DNA from: an uncultured beta proteobacterium
GTDB taxonomy: Bacteria; Pseudomonadota; Gammaproteobacteria; Burkholderiales; Burkholderiaceae_C
Assembly (NCBI GenBank): GCA_903914985.1
Contig: CAIWRE010000295.1
Coordinates: 1 to 6,630, forward strand
Length of the DNA stretch: 6,630 nt
Reading direction: 5' to 3'
Below the pieces are notes generated by a model that saw only the letters and a list, made by a program, of their open reading frames with translations, searched no databases and was not told where the DNA came from. The translations under genes and the position numbers were made by a program. Positions 1 to 6,317 of the stretch are shown here, in pieces (positions within the stretch are counted from its first letter, which is position 1; the number at the start of each line of letters is the position of its first letter).

Positions 1-3000
1 AACCAATCAAGGTCTGAGCACCTTTGCGAATTTCCAGGAGCTCGGGCAACTCGCCAAAGGTCCAGGCGGTAAAGCGCTGGTCCACCACCTTGGCGGCGCT
101 GGGCGCAGCAGAAGGCTTGTCCGCTGCCGGTGCAGCACGGGCTGCGGGCTGTTCGGCGGCGGTGTTTGCCGTGGCGGGCGGGACAGGCGGCACAGGCGCA
201 GCGCCCTGCCCCAGCTTCAACGATGCCAGCGCTTGAAACGCCCCGCGTGCCTGCTTGCCCCACTCGGCCTTCAGTGCACCCAGGTTGCGGCTTTGGCCCA
301 GCTGGCGTCCGTGTTCGTCCACCACCTTGAAATTCATGAAAAAGTGCGGGCTCAGCATGTCGGTTTTGATGTCCGCCCGCACGATGTCCAGCGATGTCGC
401 TTCACGCACCAGCTTCAATACCGCGTCCACCAAGCTGCCTGCGCCAAAGCGCTCGTCGCTCAGGGCTGCGGCCATGCGTGCAGCGGTGTCGGGCAGCGGC
501 ACCAAACGCGAGCGGGGCCGCTGGTGCAAGGTCTTGAGCAGGGCTTGAATTTTTTCTTTCAGCATGCCAGGCACCAACCATTCGCCGCGTTCCTCGCTCA
601 CTTGGTTGAGGACAAACAGCGGCACCGTCACGGTCACACCGTCCAACGCATCGCCTGGCGCATGCAGGTAACTGGCCTGGCAATCCACGCCGCCCATGCG
701 CAAGGTTTTGGGAAACATGGCGGTGGTAATGCCCGCCGCCTCGTGGCGCATCAGCTCGTCGCGGGTAAGCAGCAACAGCTGGGGCTGCTTTTTCACCTCT
801 TCGCGGTACCAGCGTTCGCAGCTAAATCCACTGCACACATCGGCCGGCAGCTGCTGGTCGTAAAAAGCGTAAATCAGCTCCTCGTCCACCAGCACGTCCT
901 GGCGGCGGGCCTTGTGTTCGAGCTCCTCCACCTGTTTGATGAGCTTGCGATTGGCCGCCAAAAATGGCAGCGGACTCTCCCACTGACCCGCCACCAGCGC
1001 CTCACGGATGAACACCTCGCGCGCACCGGCCAGGTCCACCCGACCGTAGTTGACCCGCCGCCCGCTGTAGACCACGATGCCATAGAGCGTGGCGCGCTCC
1101 AAGGCGACGACTTCGGCCGCTTTTTTCTCCCAATGCGGGTCCAGCAACTGTTTCTTGAGCAAATGCCCGCCCACCTGTTCCAGCCACTGCGGGTCAATAT
1201 TGGCAATGCCGCGGCCGAACAGGCGCGTGGTCTCCACCAGCTCCGAGGCCACGATCCAACGCCCCGGCTTTTTGGCCAGGTGCGCGCCCGGATGCGCAAA
1301 AAACTTGATGCCACGCGCCCCCAGGTATTCGCCCTGTTGGCCTTCGTTCTCGACCTTGCAGCCCACATTGCCCAGCAGCCCTGCCAGCATGGACAAATGC
1401 AATTGCTCGTACGACGCAGGCGTGGTGTTCAGCCGCCACTTGTGCTCGGCCACCACGGTGTGCAGCTGGCTGTGAATATCTTTCCACTCGCGCAGCCGGC
1501 GCACGTTGACAAAGTTTTGGCGCAGCAGTTGCTCGTATTGGCGGTTGCTGAGCTTGTGTGTCGGGGCAATGGGGGTCGGACCCCGATTTCGCGCAGCGAA
1601 ACTCGGGCTCTGCCCCCCATTGCTCCGCCCGTCTGGTGAATTGGGGTCAGAGCCCGAGTTTCGCTTTGCGAAATCGGGATCCGACCCCAATTCACCAGAC
1701 CCCGATTTACGTTCGCCACGCGCGTCCGCGATCCATTTCCATAACTTCAGGTAGCCGCTGAACTCACTCTTCTCGTCGTCAAACTTGGCGTGCGCCTGGT
1801 CGGCTTGAGCTTGCATGTCCATGGGGCGGTCGCGCACGTCTTGCACGCTGAGCGCCGAGGCAATGACCAGCACCTCGTCCAGCGCCTGGCGGCTGCGCGC
1901 TTCCAAGATCATGCGGCCTACACGCGGGTCCAGCGGCAGGCGCGCCAGCTCGATGCCCAGCGGCGTGAGCTCGTTGTCGTCGTCGACTGCGCCGAGCTCG
2001 TTGAGCAACTGGTAGCCATCGGCAATGGCGCGCCCGGAAGGCCGCTCGATGAAGGGAAAGTCTTCCACCACGCCCAGGCACAGCGACTTCATTCGCAAAA
2101 TCACGCCGGCCAGAGAGGATCGCAAGATTTCAGGGTCGGTAAACCGGTCGCGGCCGTCAAAATCTTTTTGCTCGTAGAGGCGAATACACACGCCGTCGGC
2201 CACCCGGCCGCATCGCCCGGCGCGTTGGTTGGCCGAGCTTTGGCTGATGGGCTCCACCAGCAGCTGCTCCACCTTGCTGCGAAAGCTGTAACGCTTGATG
2301 CGCGCCGTGCCCGCGTCGATCACATAGCGAATGCCGGGCACTGTGAGCGAGGTCTCCGCCACGTTGGTCGCCAGCACCACGCGCCGGCCGGTGTGGCCGT
2401 CAAAAATGCGGTCCTGCTCGGCTGGGCTCAATCGCGCAAACAGCGGCAGCACCTCGCAGCCGCGCATCACCGGCTGGTGGCTTAGATGGCGGCGCAGGTG
2501 GTCGGCCGCCTCGCGGATCTCGCGCTCGCCGGGCAGGAACACCAAAATATCTCCCCCCACGCCGCCACGCCATAGCTCGTCCACACCGTCGGCGATCGCG
2601 TCATTCAGGTCGTACTCGCGGCTTTCTTCAAAGGGGCGGTAGCGCTGCTCGACCGGGAACATGCGGCCGGACACCATGATCACCGGCGCAGGCACGGATG
2701 GCCCCCACGCTCCGCGCTGCGCGTCGTCGCTGCCCCCCGAGGGGGCGTCGCCTGCCTTGGGGCGGCCCGGCGGCAGGCGTTTTCGCGTAGCAAAGTGGTC
2801 GGCAAAGCGCTGCGCGTCAATGGTGGCCGATGTGACGATGACTTTCAGATCGGGCCGACGCGGCAGGATTTGGCGCAGGTAGCCCAGCAAGAAGTCAATG
2901 TTGAGGCTGCGTTCGTGCGCCTCGTCAATGATGATGGTGTCGTAGGCCTGCAGCAGCGGGTCGGTCTGCGTCTCGGCCAGCAAAATGCCGTCGGTCATCA

Positions 3001-3367
3001 GCTTGACCGAGGCGTCCCTCGATAACCGGTCCTGAAAGCGCACTTTGAAACCCACCACCTCGCCCAGCGGAGTCTTGAGCTCCTCGGCAATGCGCTTGGC
3101 CACGCTGCTGGCCGCAATGCGCCGGGGCTGGGTGTGGCCAATCAGCTTGCCGCGCGGCGCGGGCCGGCCGTCGGGCAGCGCGGTGGGGTAATTGCACAGC
3201 CCGCGCCCCATGGCCAGGGCAATTTTGGGCAACTGCGTGGTTTTACCCGAACCCGTCTCACCACACACGATGATGACCTGGTGCTGTGCCAGCGCCGCCA
3301 TGATCTCTTCGCGCCGGGCGGAGACTGGCAGGTTCTCGGGGAATTCGATGTGCAGTTTGGAAGCCAT
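1..3367 (-). CDS. hrpA: ATP-dependent RNA helicase HrpA (DEAH box), 3' end missing
   Basis: This is a DEAH-box RNA helicase; in E. coli HrpA acts on mRNA and on stalled ribosomes. The visible part is 1122 residues, and the C-terminus lies beyond the left edge (E. coli HrpA is about 1300). The N-terminus (MASKLHIEFPENLPVS) resembles E. coli HrpA after its longer leader. Walker A GETGSGKT is at residues 36-43, DEAH at 148-151, SAT at 180-182 and QRAGRCGR at 381-388. The ratchet/OB region and the HrpA-specific C-terminal domain (DUF3418 type) follow. The ATG at 3367 is chosen because an in-frame stop lies six codons upstream (3383-3385); a weak AAGG precedes it. Compared with remembered E. coli HrpA there are in-frame extra segments at about residues 197-223 and 556-602, both encoded by repeat elements. 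There is also a shorter one near 57-71 and an Ala/Pro-rich linker encoded around 100-210. I found no stop or frameshift, so the gene looks functional. Confidence 0.96.
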   Translation of the reverse strand, partial: MASKLHIEFPENLPVSARREEIMAALAQHQVIIVCGETGSGKTTQLPKIALAMGRGLCNYPTALPDGRPAPRGKLIGHTQPRRIAASSVAKRIAEELKTPLGEVVGFKVRFQDRLSRDASVKLMTDGILLAETQTDPLLQAYDTIIIDEAHERSLNIDFLLGYLRQILPRRPDLKVIVTSATIDAQRFADHFATRKRLPPGRPKAGDAPSGGSDDAQRGAWGPSVPAPVIMVSGRMFPVEQRYRPFEESREYDLNDAIADGVDELWRGGVGGDILVFLPGEREIREAADHLRRHLSHQPVMRGCEVLPLFARLSPAEQDRIFDGHTGRRVVLATNVAETSLTVPGIRYVIDAGTARIKRYSFRSKVEQLLVEPISQSSANQRAGRCGRVADGVCIRLYEQKDFDGRDRFTDPEILRSSLAGVILRMKSLCLGVVEDFPFIERPSGRAIADGYQLLNELGAVDDDNELTPLGIELARLPLDPRVGRMILEARSRQALDEVLVIASALSVQDVRDRPMDMQAQADQAHAKFDDEKSEFSGYLKLWKWIADARGERKSGSGELGSDPDFAKRNSGSDPNSPDGRSNGGQSPSFAARNRGPTPIAPTHKLSNRQYEQLLRQNFVNVRRLREWKDIHSQLHTVVAEHKWRLNTTPASYEQLHLSMLAGLLGNVGCKVENEGQQGEYLGARGIKFFAHPGAHLAKKPGRWIVASELVETTRLFGRGIANIDPQWLEQVGGHLLKKQLLDPHWEKKAAEVVALERATLYGIVVYSGRRVNYGRVDLAGAREVFIREALVAGQWESPLPFLAANRKLIKQVEELEHKARRQDVLVDEELIYAFYDQQLPADVCSGFSCERWYREEVKKQPQLLLLTRDELMRHEAAGITTAMFPKTLRMGGVDCQASYLHAPGDALDGVTVTVPLFVLNQVSEERGEWLVPGMLKEKIQALLKTLHQRPRSRLVPLPDTAARMAAALSDERFGAGSLVDAVLKLVREATSLDIVRADIKTDMLSPHFFMNFKVVDEHGRQLGQSRNLGALKAEWGKQARGAFQALASLKLGQGAAPVPPVPPATANTAAEQPAARAAPAADKPSAAPSAAKVVDQRFTAWTFGELPELLEIRKGAQTLIG
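1566..1700. repeat. Pair of inverted REP-like palindromes (BIME-like) inside hrpA
   Basis: There are two copies of a unit of about 46 nt, at 1572-1617 and, in inverted orientation, at 1643-1688. They differ at only four positions, two of them in the hairpin loop. Each unit is itself an imperfect palindrome. The second is bounded by perfect 18-nt arms (1631-1648 and 1683-1700), then an inner stem (cccga/tcggg and tttcgc/gcgaaa) with loop ttt at 1665-1667. That gives about 31 pairs, one bulge and two mismatches. The first has 10-nt arms at 1566-1575 and 1614-1623. The GGGGTC...GACCCC ends resemble REP sequences associated with RAYT transposases in Burkholderiales (recalled, not searched). The element is read through in the hrpA frame as roughly residues 556-602, a Ser/Asn/Pro/Gly-rich stretch. 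A short similar sequence (accccgattt, 1699-1708) may be a remnant of a third unit. Confidence 0.88.
2700..2779. repeat. GC-rich Comamonadaceae-type dispersed repeat inside hrpA
   Basis: This is a block of about 80 nt with two hairpins. One is gccccc/gggggc (2732-2737 and 2741-2746) with a 3-nt loop. The other is cgcctgcc/ggcaggcg (2749-2756 and 2772-2779) around a 15-nt loop containing ttggggcggcccgg. I recall the 'cccccgaggggg ... ccttggggcggcccgg' pattern as a very common dispersed, usually intergenic, sequence in Acidovorax-like genomes; this needs a search. Here it lies in frame in hrpA and encodes about residues 197-223 (RLPPGRPKAGDAPSGG...). It falls between SATIDAQRFADHF and VSGRMFPVEQRYRP, where E. 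coli HrpA has only a few residues. Confidence 0.72.
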
Positions 3368-3402
3368 TGCCTTGATTATCGGTCAACTCACAGACTCACG
3401 GT

Positions 3403-3420
3403 TTCACATGATTATGTGAA
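3403..3420. promoter_or_regulatory. Dyad ttcacat-gatt-atgtgaa, candidate VapBC operator
   Basis: This is a perfect 7-bp inverted repeat with a 4-nt spacer, in the 104-nt gap between divergent hrpA and the toxin-antitoxin genes. VapB-type antitoxins with a ribbon-helix-helix fold normally bind such dyads upstream of their own operon and repress it together with the toxin. The dyad covers the expected -35 position of the vapBC promoter candidate. It also overlaps a CATAAT on the minus strand (3411-3416) that could be a -10 for hrpA. The role is inferred; the symmetry is seen. A near-perfect tandem 8-mer (actcacag/actcacgg, 3386-3401) adjoins it. Confidence 0.5.
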
Positions 3421-3434
3421 GTCGTGTGATTGAA

Positions 3435-3443
3435 TGCTACACT
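3435..3443 (+). promoter_or_regulatory. Candidate extended -10 (TGC TACACT) for the vapBC operon
   Basis: TGC followed by TACACT (3438-3443) fits an extended -10 element. With a 17-bp spacer the -35 would be TGTGAA at 3415-3420, a poor match that lies in the right arm of the dyad. The leader to the vapB ATG at 3472 would be about 20 nt. This is a reading by eye only. Confidence 0.35.
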
Positions 3444-3471
3444 CTCGGACAGACTTACCTGGAGCATGGCG

Positions 3472-3810
3472 ATGTCCAACCTCACTGTTTCTTTAGATGA
3501 CGAACTGATCAAGCAAGCCCGCATTCGGGTCGCACAGCAAGGCACATCCCTCAGCGCCAAGGTGCGGGAGCTCCTGCAGCAATACGTCAACGGAACAGAC
3601 GACGCGACCAAGCGCTTGCGCGAGGAAGCAACGGCCCATCTCATGCTGGCCATTGAGAGCGCCACCTTGGCAACGCAAACGCCCGCTCCCTCCTACAACG
3701 CACCCGGAAAGTCCACGCTGCGCGAAGAGCTCTATGCCGATGACTTTCGCGCCAAGGGCCGCAAAGCAGTTGGCCTGCCTACCGACCTTGCGCAGCAGGC
3801 ACCCCAGTGA
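3472..3810 (+). CDS. VapB-type ribbon-helix-helix antitoxin
   Basis: This 112-residue protein has an N-terminus (SNLTVSLDDELIKQARIRVA...) typical of ribbon-helix-helix antitoxins: a short beta strand (about residues 3-8), then two helices (about 9-23 and 26-39) that form the dimeric DNA-binding fold. The charged C-terminal part (about 45-112, with LREELYADDFRAKGRK) is the likely toxin-neutralising tail. Its role is to bind and block the PIN RNase encoded next and to repress the operon. The ATG at 3472 is preferred because GGAG at 3461-3464 lies 7 nt upstream. The ATG at 3466 would leave 1 nt, and a TTG at 3430 would overlap the promoter candidate. The last codons overlap the toxin start by 4 nt (GTGA), implying translational coupling. 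The VapB label rests on fold and partner; the exact subfamily is not known. Confidence 0.85.
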   Translation: MSNLTVSLDDELIKQARIRVAQQGTSLSAKVRELLQQYVNGTDDATKRLREEATAHLMLAIESATLATQTPAPSYNAPGKSTLREELYADDFRAKGRKAVGLPTDLAQQAPQ

Positions 3811-4220
3811 GCGTGTTTTTTGACACCAACATCCTGGTGTATTGCACAGACACGTCGGCGCCTGAAAAACAGGCTGCCGCAAGAGCGCTGGTGGCACAAG
3901 CCAGCGTCAGCGGGGAGGCCATGGTGAGCACGCAGGTGCTGATTGAGCTTTTCAACGTACTGACACGCAAACAACAGATGCCCGCTGCGCATGCCAAAGC
4001 GCTGGTCACGGCTTACACCGGGTGGGCCGTGGTGCCCAGCGAGGTCTCACTTGTCACGGCAGCGATTGAAAAATCAATACAACACCAGCTTTCCATTTGG
4101 GATGCCATGGTGATTGAAGCCGCGTTGCGCGGCGGAGCACACACGATCTATACCGAGGACTTGACCCACGGGCAGAGTTTTGATTCGCTCACTTTGGTGA
4201 ATCCGTTTGTTTCTTTGTAG
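3807..4220 (+). CDS. VapC-type PIN-domain ribonuclease toxin
   Basis: This 137-residue PIN-domain protein would be the toxin of the pair, a Mg2+-dependent endoribonuclease; VapC relatives cut tRNA or rRNA. The acidic metal-binding residues are all visible: D6 in VFFDTNILVY, E47 in STQVLIELFN, D99 in SIWDAMVIEAA and D118 in YTEDL. Length matches the family, and nothing suggests inactivation. The GTG at 3807 overlaps the antitoxin stop; a second in-frame GTG at 3813 would also keep DTN. Only a weak CAGG (3796-3799) precedes the start, so expression probably depends on translation of the antitoxin, which helps keep antitoxin in excess. The RNA target cannot be read from the sequence. Confidence 0.9.
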   Translation: MSVFFDTNILVYCTDTSAPEKQAAARALVAQASVSGEAMVSTQVLIELFNVLTRKQQMPAAHAKALVTAYTGWAVVPSEVSLVTAAIEKSIQHQLSIWDAMVIEAALRGGAHTIYTEDLTHGQSFDSLTLVNPFVSL

Positions 4221-4317
4221 TGCCATGCGGGCATTGGTAACACCGAAGTACACGCGCACCTCCCCGCTTTCGGTACATTAGCGTCACTCAGCCATCCATC
4301 AGCCTCACGCGCCGCCC

Positions 4318-5670
4318 ATGACCTCTGTCTTTAATTTCACCTTCGTCCCCTGGTTCCGGTCGGTGGCGCCCTACATCCACAAGTTCCGCAACCAGACCTT
4401 TGTGGTGGGTATTGCGGGCGAGGCGGTGGCGGCCGGCAAGCTGCCGCATTTGGCGCAAGACCTGGCCATGATCCAGAGCATGGGCGTCAAGATCGTGCTG
4501 GTGCACGGCTTTCGGCCCCAGGTGAACGAGCAGTTGCAAGCCAAGGGCCATGTGCCCAAGTATTCGCACGGCATCCGAATTACCGACGAGGTGGCTCTGG
4601 ACTGCGCGCAAGAGGCCGCCGGGCAGCTGCGATATGAGATTGAGGCTGCGTTCAGCCAGGGCCTGCCCAATACGCCGATGGCGGATTCCACCGTGCGGGT
4701 GATCTCTGGCAACTTCATCACCGCACGGCCCGTGGGCATTGTGGATGGGGTGGATTTTCAGCACTCGGGCGTGGTGCGCAAGGTGGACACGGCGGGCATC
4801 ACCAAGGTGCTTGATATGGGCGCCATGCTGCTGCTCTCGCCCTTTGGCTTTTCACCGACCGGCGAGGCCTTTAACCTGACCATGGAAGAGGTTGCCACGT
4901 CTGTGGCCTGCGCTCTGCAAGCCGACAAGCTGATTTTCTTGACCGAAATTCCGGGTTTACGCACGCGGCCTACCGAGCCTGCAAGCGAGGACAACCCCAT
5001 CGACACCGAGCTGCCCTTGGCGGCGGCGGAAGAACTGCTGTCCGAACTGCCCCCCGCCACCGAGCCCACCGACCCCGGCTTCTATTTGCAGCACTGCGTG
5101 AAGGCGTGCAAAGAAGGCGTGGAGCGCAGCCACATCATTCCCTACTCGGTGGACGGCGCCATATTGCTGGAGGTGTATGTGCACGACGGCATCGGCACCA
5201 TGGTGGTGGACGAAAAACTCGAAGAATTGCGTGAAGCCACCGAAGACGATGTGGGCGGCATTTTGAAGCTCATTGCGCCCTTTGAGCAGGACGGCACATT
5301 GGTCAAGCGCAGCCGCACCGAGATCGAACGCGACGCGGGCAGCTACACCGTGATTGAGCACGACGGCGTGATCTTTGCCTGTGCCGCGCTCTACGCCTAC
5401 CCCGAAGCCAAGACCGCTGAAATGGCAGCGCTTACGGTATCGCCTGACGTGCAGGGCCAGGGTGACGGCGAGCGGGTGCTCAAACGCATTGAACACCGCG
5501 CCAAGGCCGCAGGGCTGGACAGCATTTTTGTGCTGACCACGCGCACCACGCACTGGTTCTTAAAGCGAGGCTTTGTGCTGGTCGACCCTGACTGGTTGCC
5601 CGACGCCCGCAAGCGCAAGTACAACTGGGACCGCAAGAGCCAGGTGTTGGTGAAAAAGCTGGGCGCTTAG
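4318..5670 (+). CDS. argA: N-acetylglutamate synthase (amino-acid acetyltransferase) ArgA
   Basis: ArgA catalyses the first step of arginine biosynthesis, acetyl-CoA + L-glutamate to N-acetylglutamate, in the cytoplasm. The 450 residues match the classical bacterial ArgA length. An amino-acid-kinase-like domain (about 20-295, with VVGIAGEAV and IVLVHGFRPQVN) normally carries the arginine-feedback site. A C-terminal GNAT domain (about 305-450) has the acetyl-CoA motif VSPDVQGQGDGERVL (374-388; Q379-x-x-G382-x-G384) and FVLTTRTTHWFLKRGF (404-419), closely like E. coli FVLTTRSIHWFQERGF. The start MTSVFNFTFVPWFRSVAPYI is the usual family start in this group as I recall it. No Shine-Dalgarno sequence precedes the ATG (cacgcgccgccc). 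A TACATT at 4274-4279 is a possible -10 without a good -35. The 97-nt gap from vapC suggests its own promoter. Confidence 0.96.
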   Translation: MTSVFNFTFVPWFRSVAPYIHKFRNQTFVVGIAGEAVAAGKLPHLAQDLAMIQSMGVKIVLVHGFRPQVNEQLQAKGHVPKYSHGIRITDEVALDCAQEAAGQLRYEIEAAFSQGLPNTPMADSTVRVISGNFITARPVGIVDGVDFQHSGVVRKVDTAGITKVLDMGAMLLLSPFGFSPTGEAFNLTMEEVATSVACALQADKLIFLTEIPGLRTRPTEPASEDNPIDTELPLAAAEELLSELPPATEPTDPGFYLQHCVKACKEGVERSHIIPYSVDGAILLEVYVHDGIGTMVVDEKLEELREATEDDVGGILKLIAPFEQDGTLVKRSRTEIERDAGSYTVIEHDGVIFACAALYAYPEAKTAEMAALTVSPDVQGQGDGERVLKRIEHRAKAAGLDSIFVLTTRTTHWFLKRGFVLVDPDWLPDARKRKYNWDRKSQVLVKKLGA

Positions 5671-6179
5671 TTCTTGCGCCAGGCGGTCAGCGCCAGCAAT
5701 GCGGACAGGACTGCGATGCCGCAAAAGCACAGGAAGGACCAGTTGGCAATCGAGCCTCCCAGGAAAGTCCAGTCCACGGCCGAGCAGTCGCCGCTGCCCT
5801 TGAACACCATGGGAATCACGCGCTGCAAGGGGAAGTTTTCGATCATTCCGTAAAGGTCGCGGCCACAGGTCAGGGCCTCGGGCGGGTACCACTGCAGCCA
5901 GCTTTGGCGTGCCGCCACAAAGGCACCAAAACCACACAGCACCACGAGCAGACCGCTGGCCGCGAGCTGGGCACCCCTGCTGCTGCGCGTGGCCGCCAGC
6001 GCCGCCACCAGGGCCACCAGCACCATGCAGTAGCGCTGCACGATGCACATGGGACAGGGCTCCAGGCCCACCACGTGCTGCAAATACAGGCCAAAGGCCA
6101 GCAGCGCGATGCAGCCCAGGCTGATCAGCACAAAAAAGCGACGCGGAAAGTCAGACAGCAGCTGAAAAACAAAGTTCAC
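5667..6179 (-). CDS. dsbB: Disulfide bond formation protein DsbB
   Basis: DsbB is an inner-membrane quinone reductase that reoxidises the periplasmic thiol oxidase DsbA and passes electrons to ubiquinone or menaquinone. The 170-residue protein has four hydrophobic segments (about 13-33, 47-64, 71-90 and 144-166). The two periplasmic redox pairs are present: C42-P-M-C45, and C105 with C132, matching C41/C44 and C104/C130 of E. coli DsbB. R49 corresponds to the quinone-associated Arg of E. coli. The start is GTG at 6177-6179, supported by AGGGAA (plus-strand 6185-6190) 5 nt upstream; no alternative ATG lies nearby upstream. Its TAA overlaps the argA TAG on the opposite strand. dsbA is not in this window. 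Confidence 0.95.
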   Translation of the reverse strand: MNFVFQLLSDFPRRFFVLISLGCIALLAFGLYLQHVVGLEPCPMCIVQRYCMVLVALVAALAATRSSRGAQLAASGLLVVLCGFGAFVAARQSWLQWYPPEALTCGRDLYGMIENFPLQRVIPMVFKGSGDCSAVDWTFLGGSIANWSFLCFCGIAVLSALLALTAWRKN

Positions 6180-6218
6180 GCAAATTCCCTGAATGGTTGG
6201 CGAAGGTGCCTTGTCCCG

Positions 6219-6224
6219 ATTATC
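6219..6224 (-). promoter_or_regulatory. Candidate -10 (GATAAT) for dsbB
   Basis: On the minus strand GATAAT matches the -10 consensus at five of six bases. It lies about 40 nt upstream of the dsbB GTG, with the Shine-Dalgarno between. No good -35 stands 16-18 bp further upstream, so this is tentative. On the plus strand the same bases, with TTGGCG at 6197-6202, could serve a weak yggX promoter. Confidence 0.25.
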
Positions 6225-6241
6225 CCGCCAATGCCCTGCGC

Positions 6242-6315
6242 ACGTGGGTGCCTTGGCAAACCGAATAAGATTCGTCCCACGTTTTAACCACCCCTCTTAC
6301 GACACGAAGGCACCC
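6242..6315 (+). promoter_or_regulatory. yggX leader with anti-Shine-Dalgarno match and alternative stems
   Basis: The yggX ribosome binding site GAAGG (6306-6310) lies in aaggcaccc (6307-6315). This is the exact reverse complement of gggtgcctt at 6246-6254, so the mRNA could form a 9-bp helix that hides the site. A second copy, ggtgcctt at 6205-6212, could pair over 8 bp if it is transcribed. The same upstream segment can fold another way: acgtggg/cccacgt (6242-6248 with 6276-6282) enclosing tgcc-tt-ggca (6249-6258) and cgaat-aag-attcg (6262-6274), a three-way-junction shape. The two folds are mutually exclusive. The pairing is seen in the sequence; a regulatory role is inference. Confidence 0.4.
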
Positions 6316-6317
6316 CT

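Noticed and set aside
233..1639. Long plus-strand open frame (468 codons) opposite hrpA
   Set aside because: It is antisense to clearly conserved HrpA sequence. It is rich in His, Gln, Ala and Leu, as expected from the complement of high-GC coding DNA, has no recognisable family, and ends inside the repeat.
1790..2485. Plus-strand open frame (231 codons) opposite hrpA motifs
   Set aside because: The opposite strand encodes QRAGRCGR and neighbouring helicase motifs; this frame is a GC-driven shadow.
2732..2746. gccccc-cga-gggggc stem as an intrinsic terminator
   Set aside because: It lies inside the intact hrpA frame with no T run, and is better explained as part of the dispersed repeat.
3430..3471. 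Upstream TTG start extending the antitoxin by 14 residues
   Set aside because: The extension overlaps the promoter candidate, lacks a ribosome binding site and adds residues before the normal ribbon-helix-helix start MSNLTVS.
4242..4274. Inverted repeat accgaa/ttcggt between vapC and argA as terminator or operator
   Set aside because: It is a 6-bp stem with a 20-nt loop and no T run; this is expected by chance.
4957..5553. Minus-strand open frame (198 codons) inside argA
   Set aside because: It is a shadow of the conserved ArgA frame, with no family resemblance and no ribosome binding site seen.
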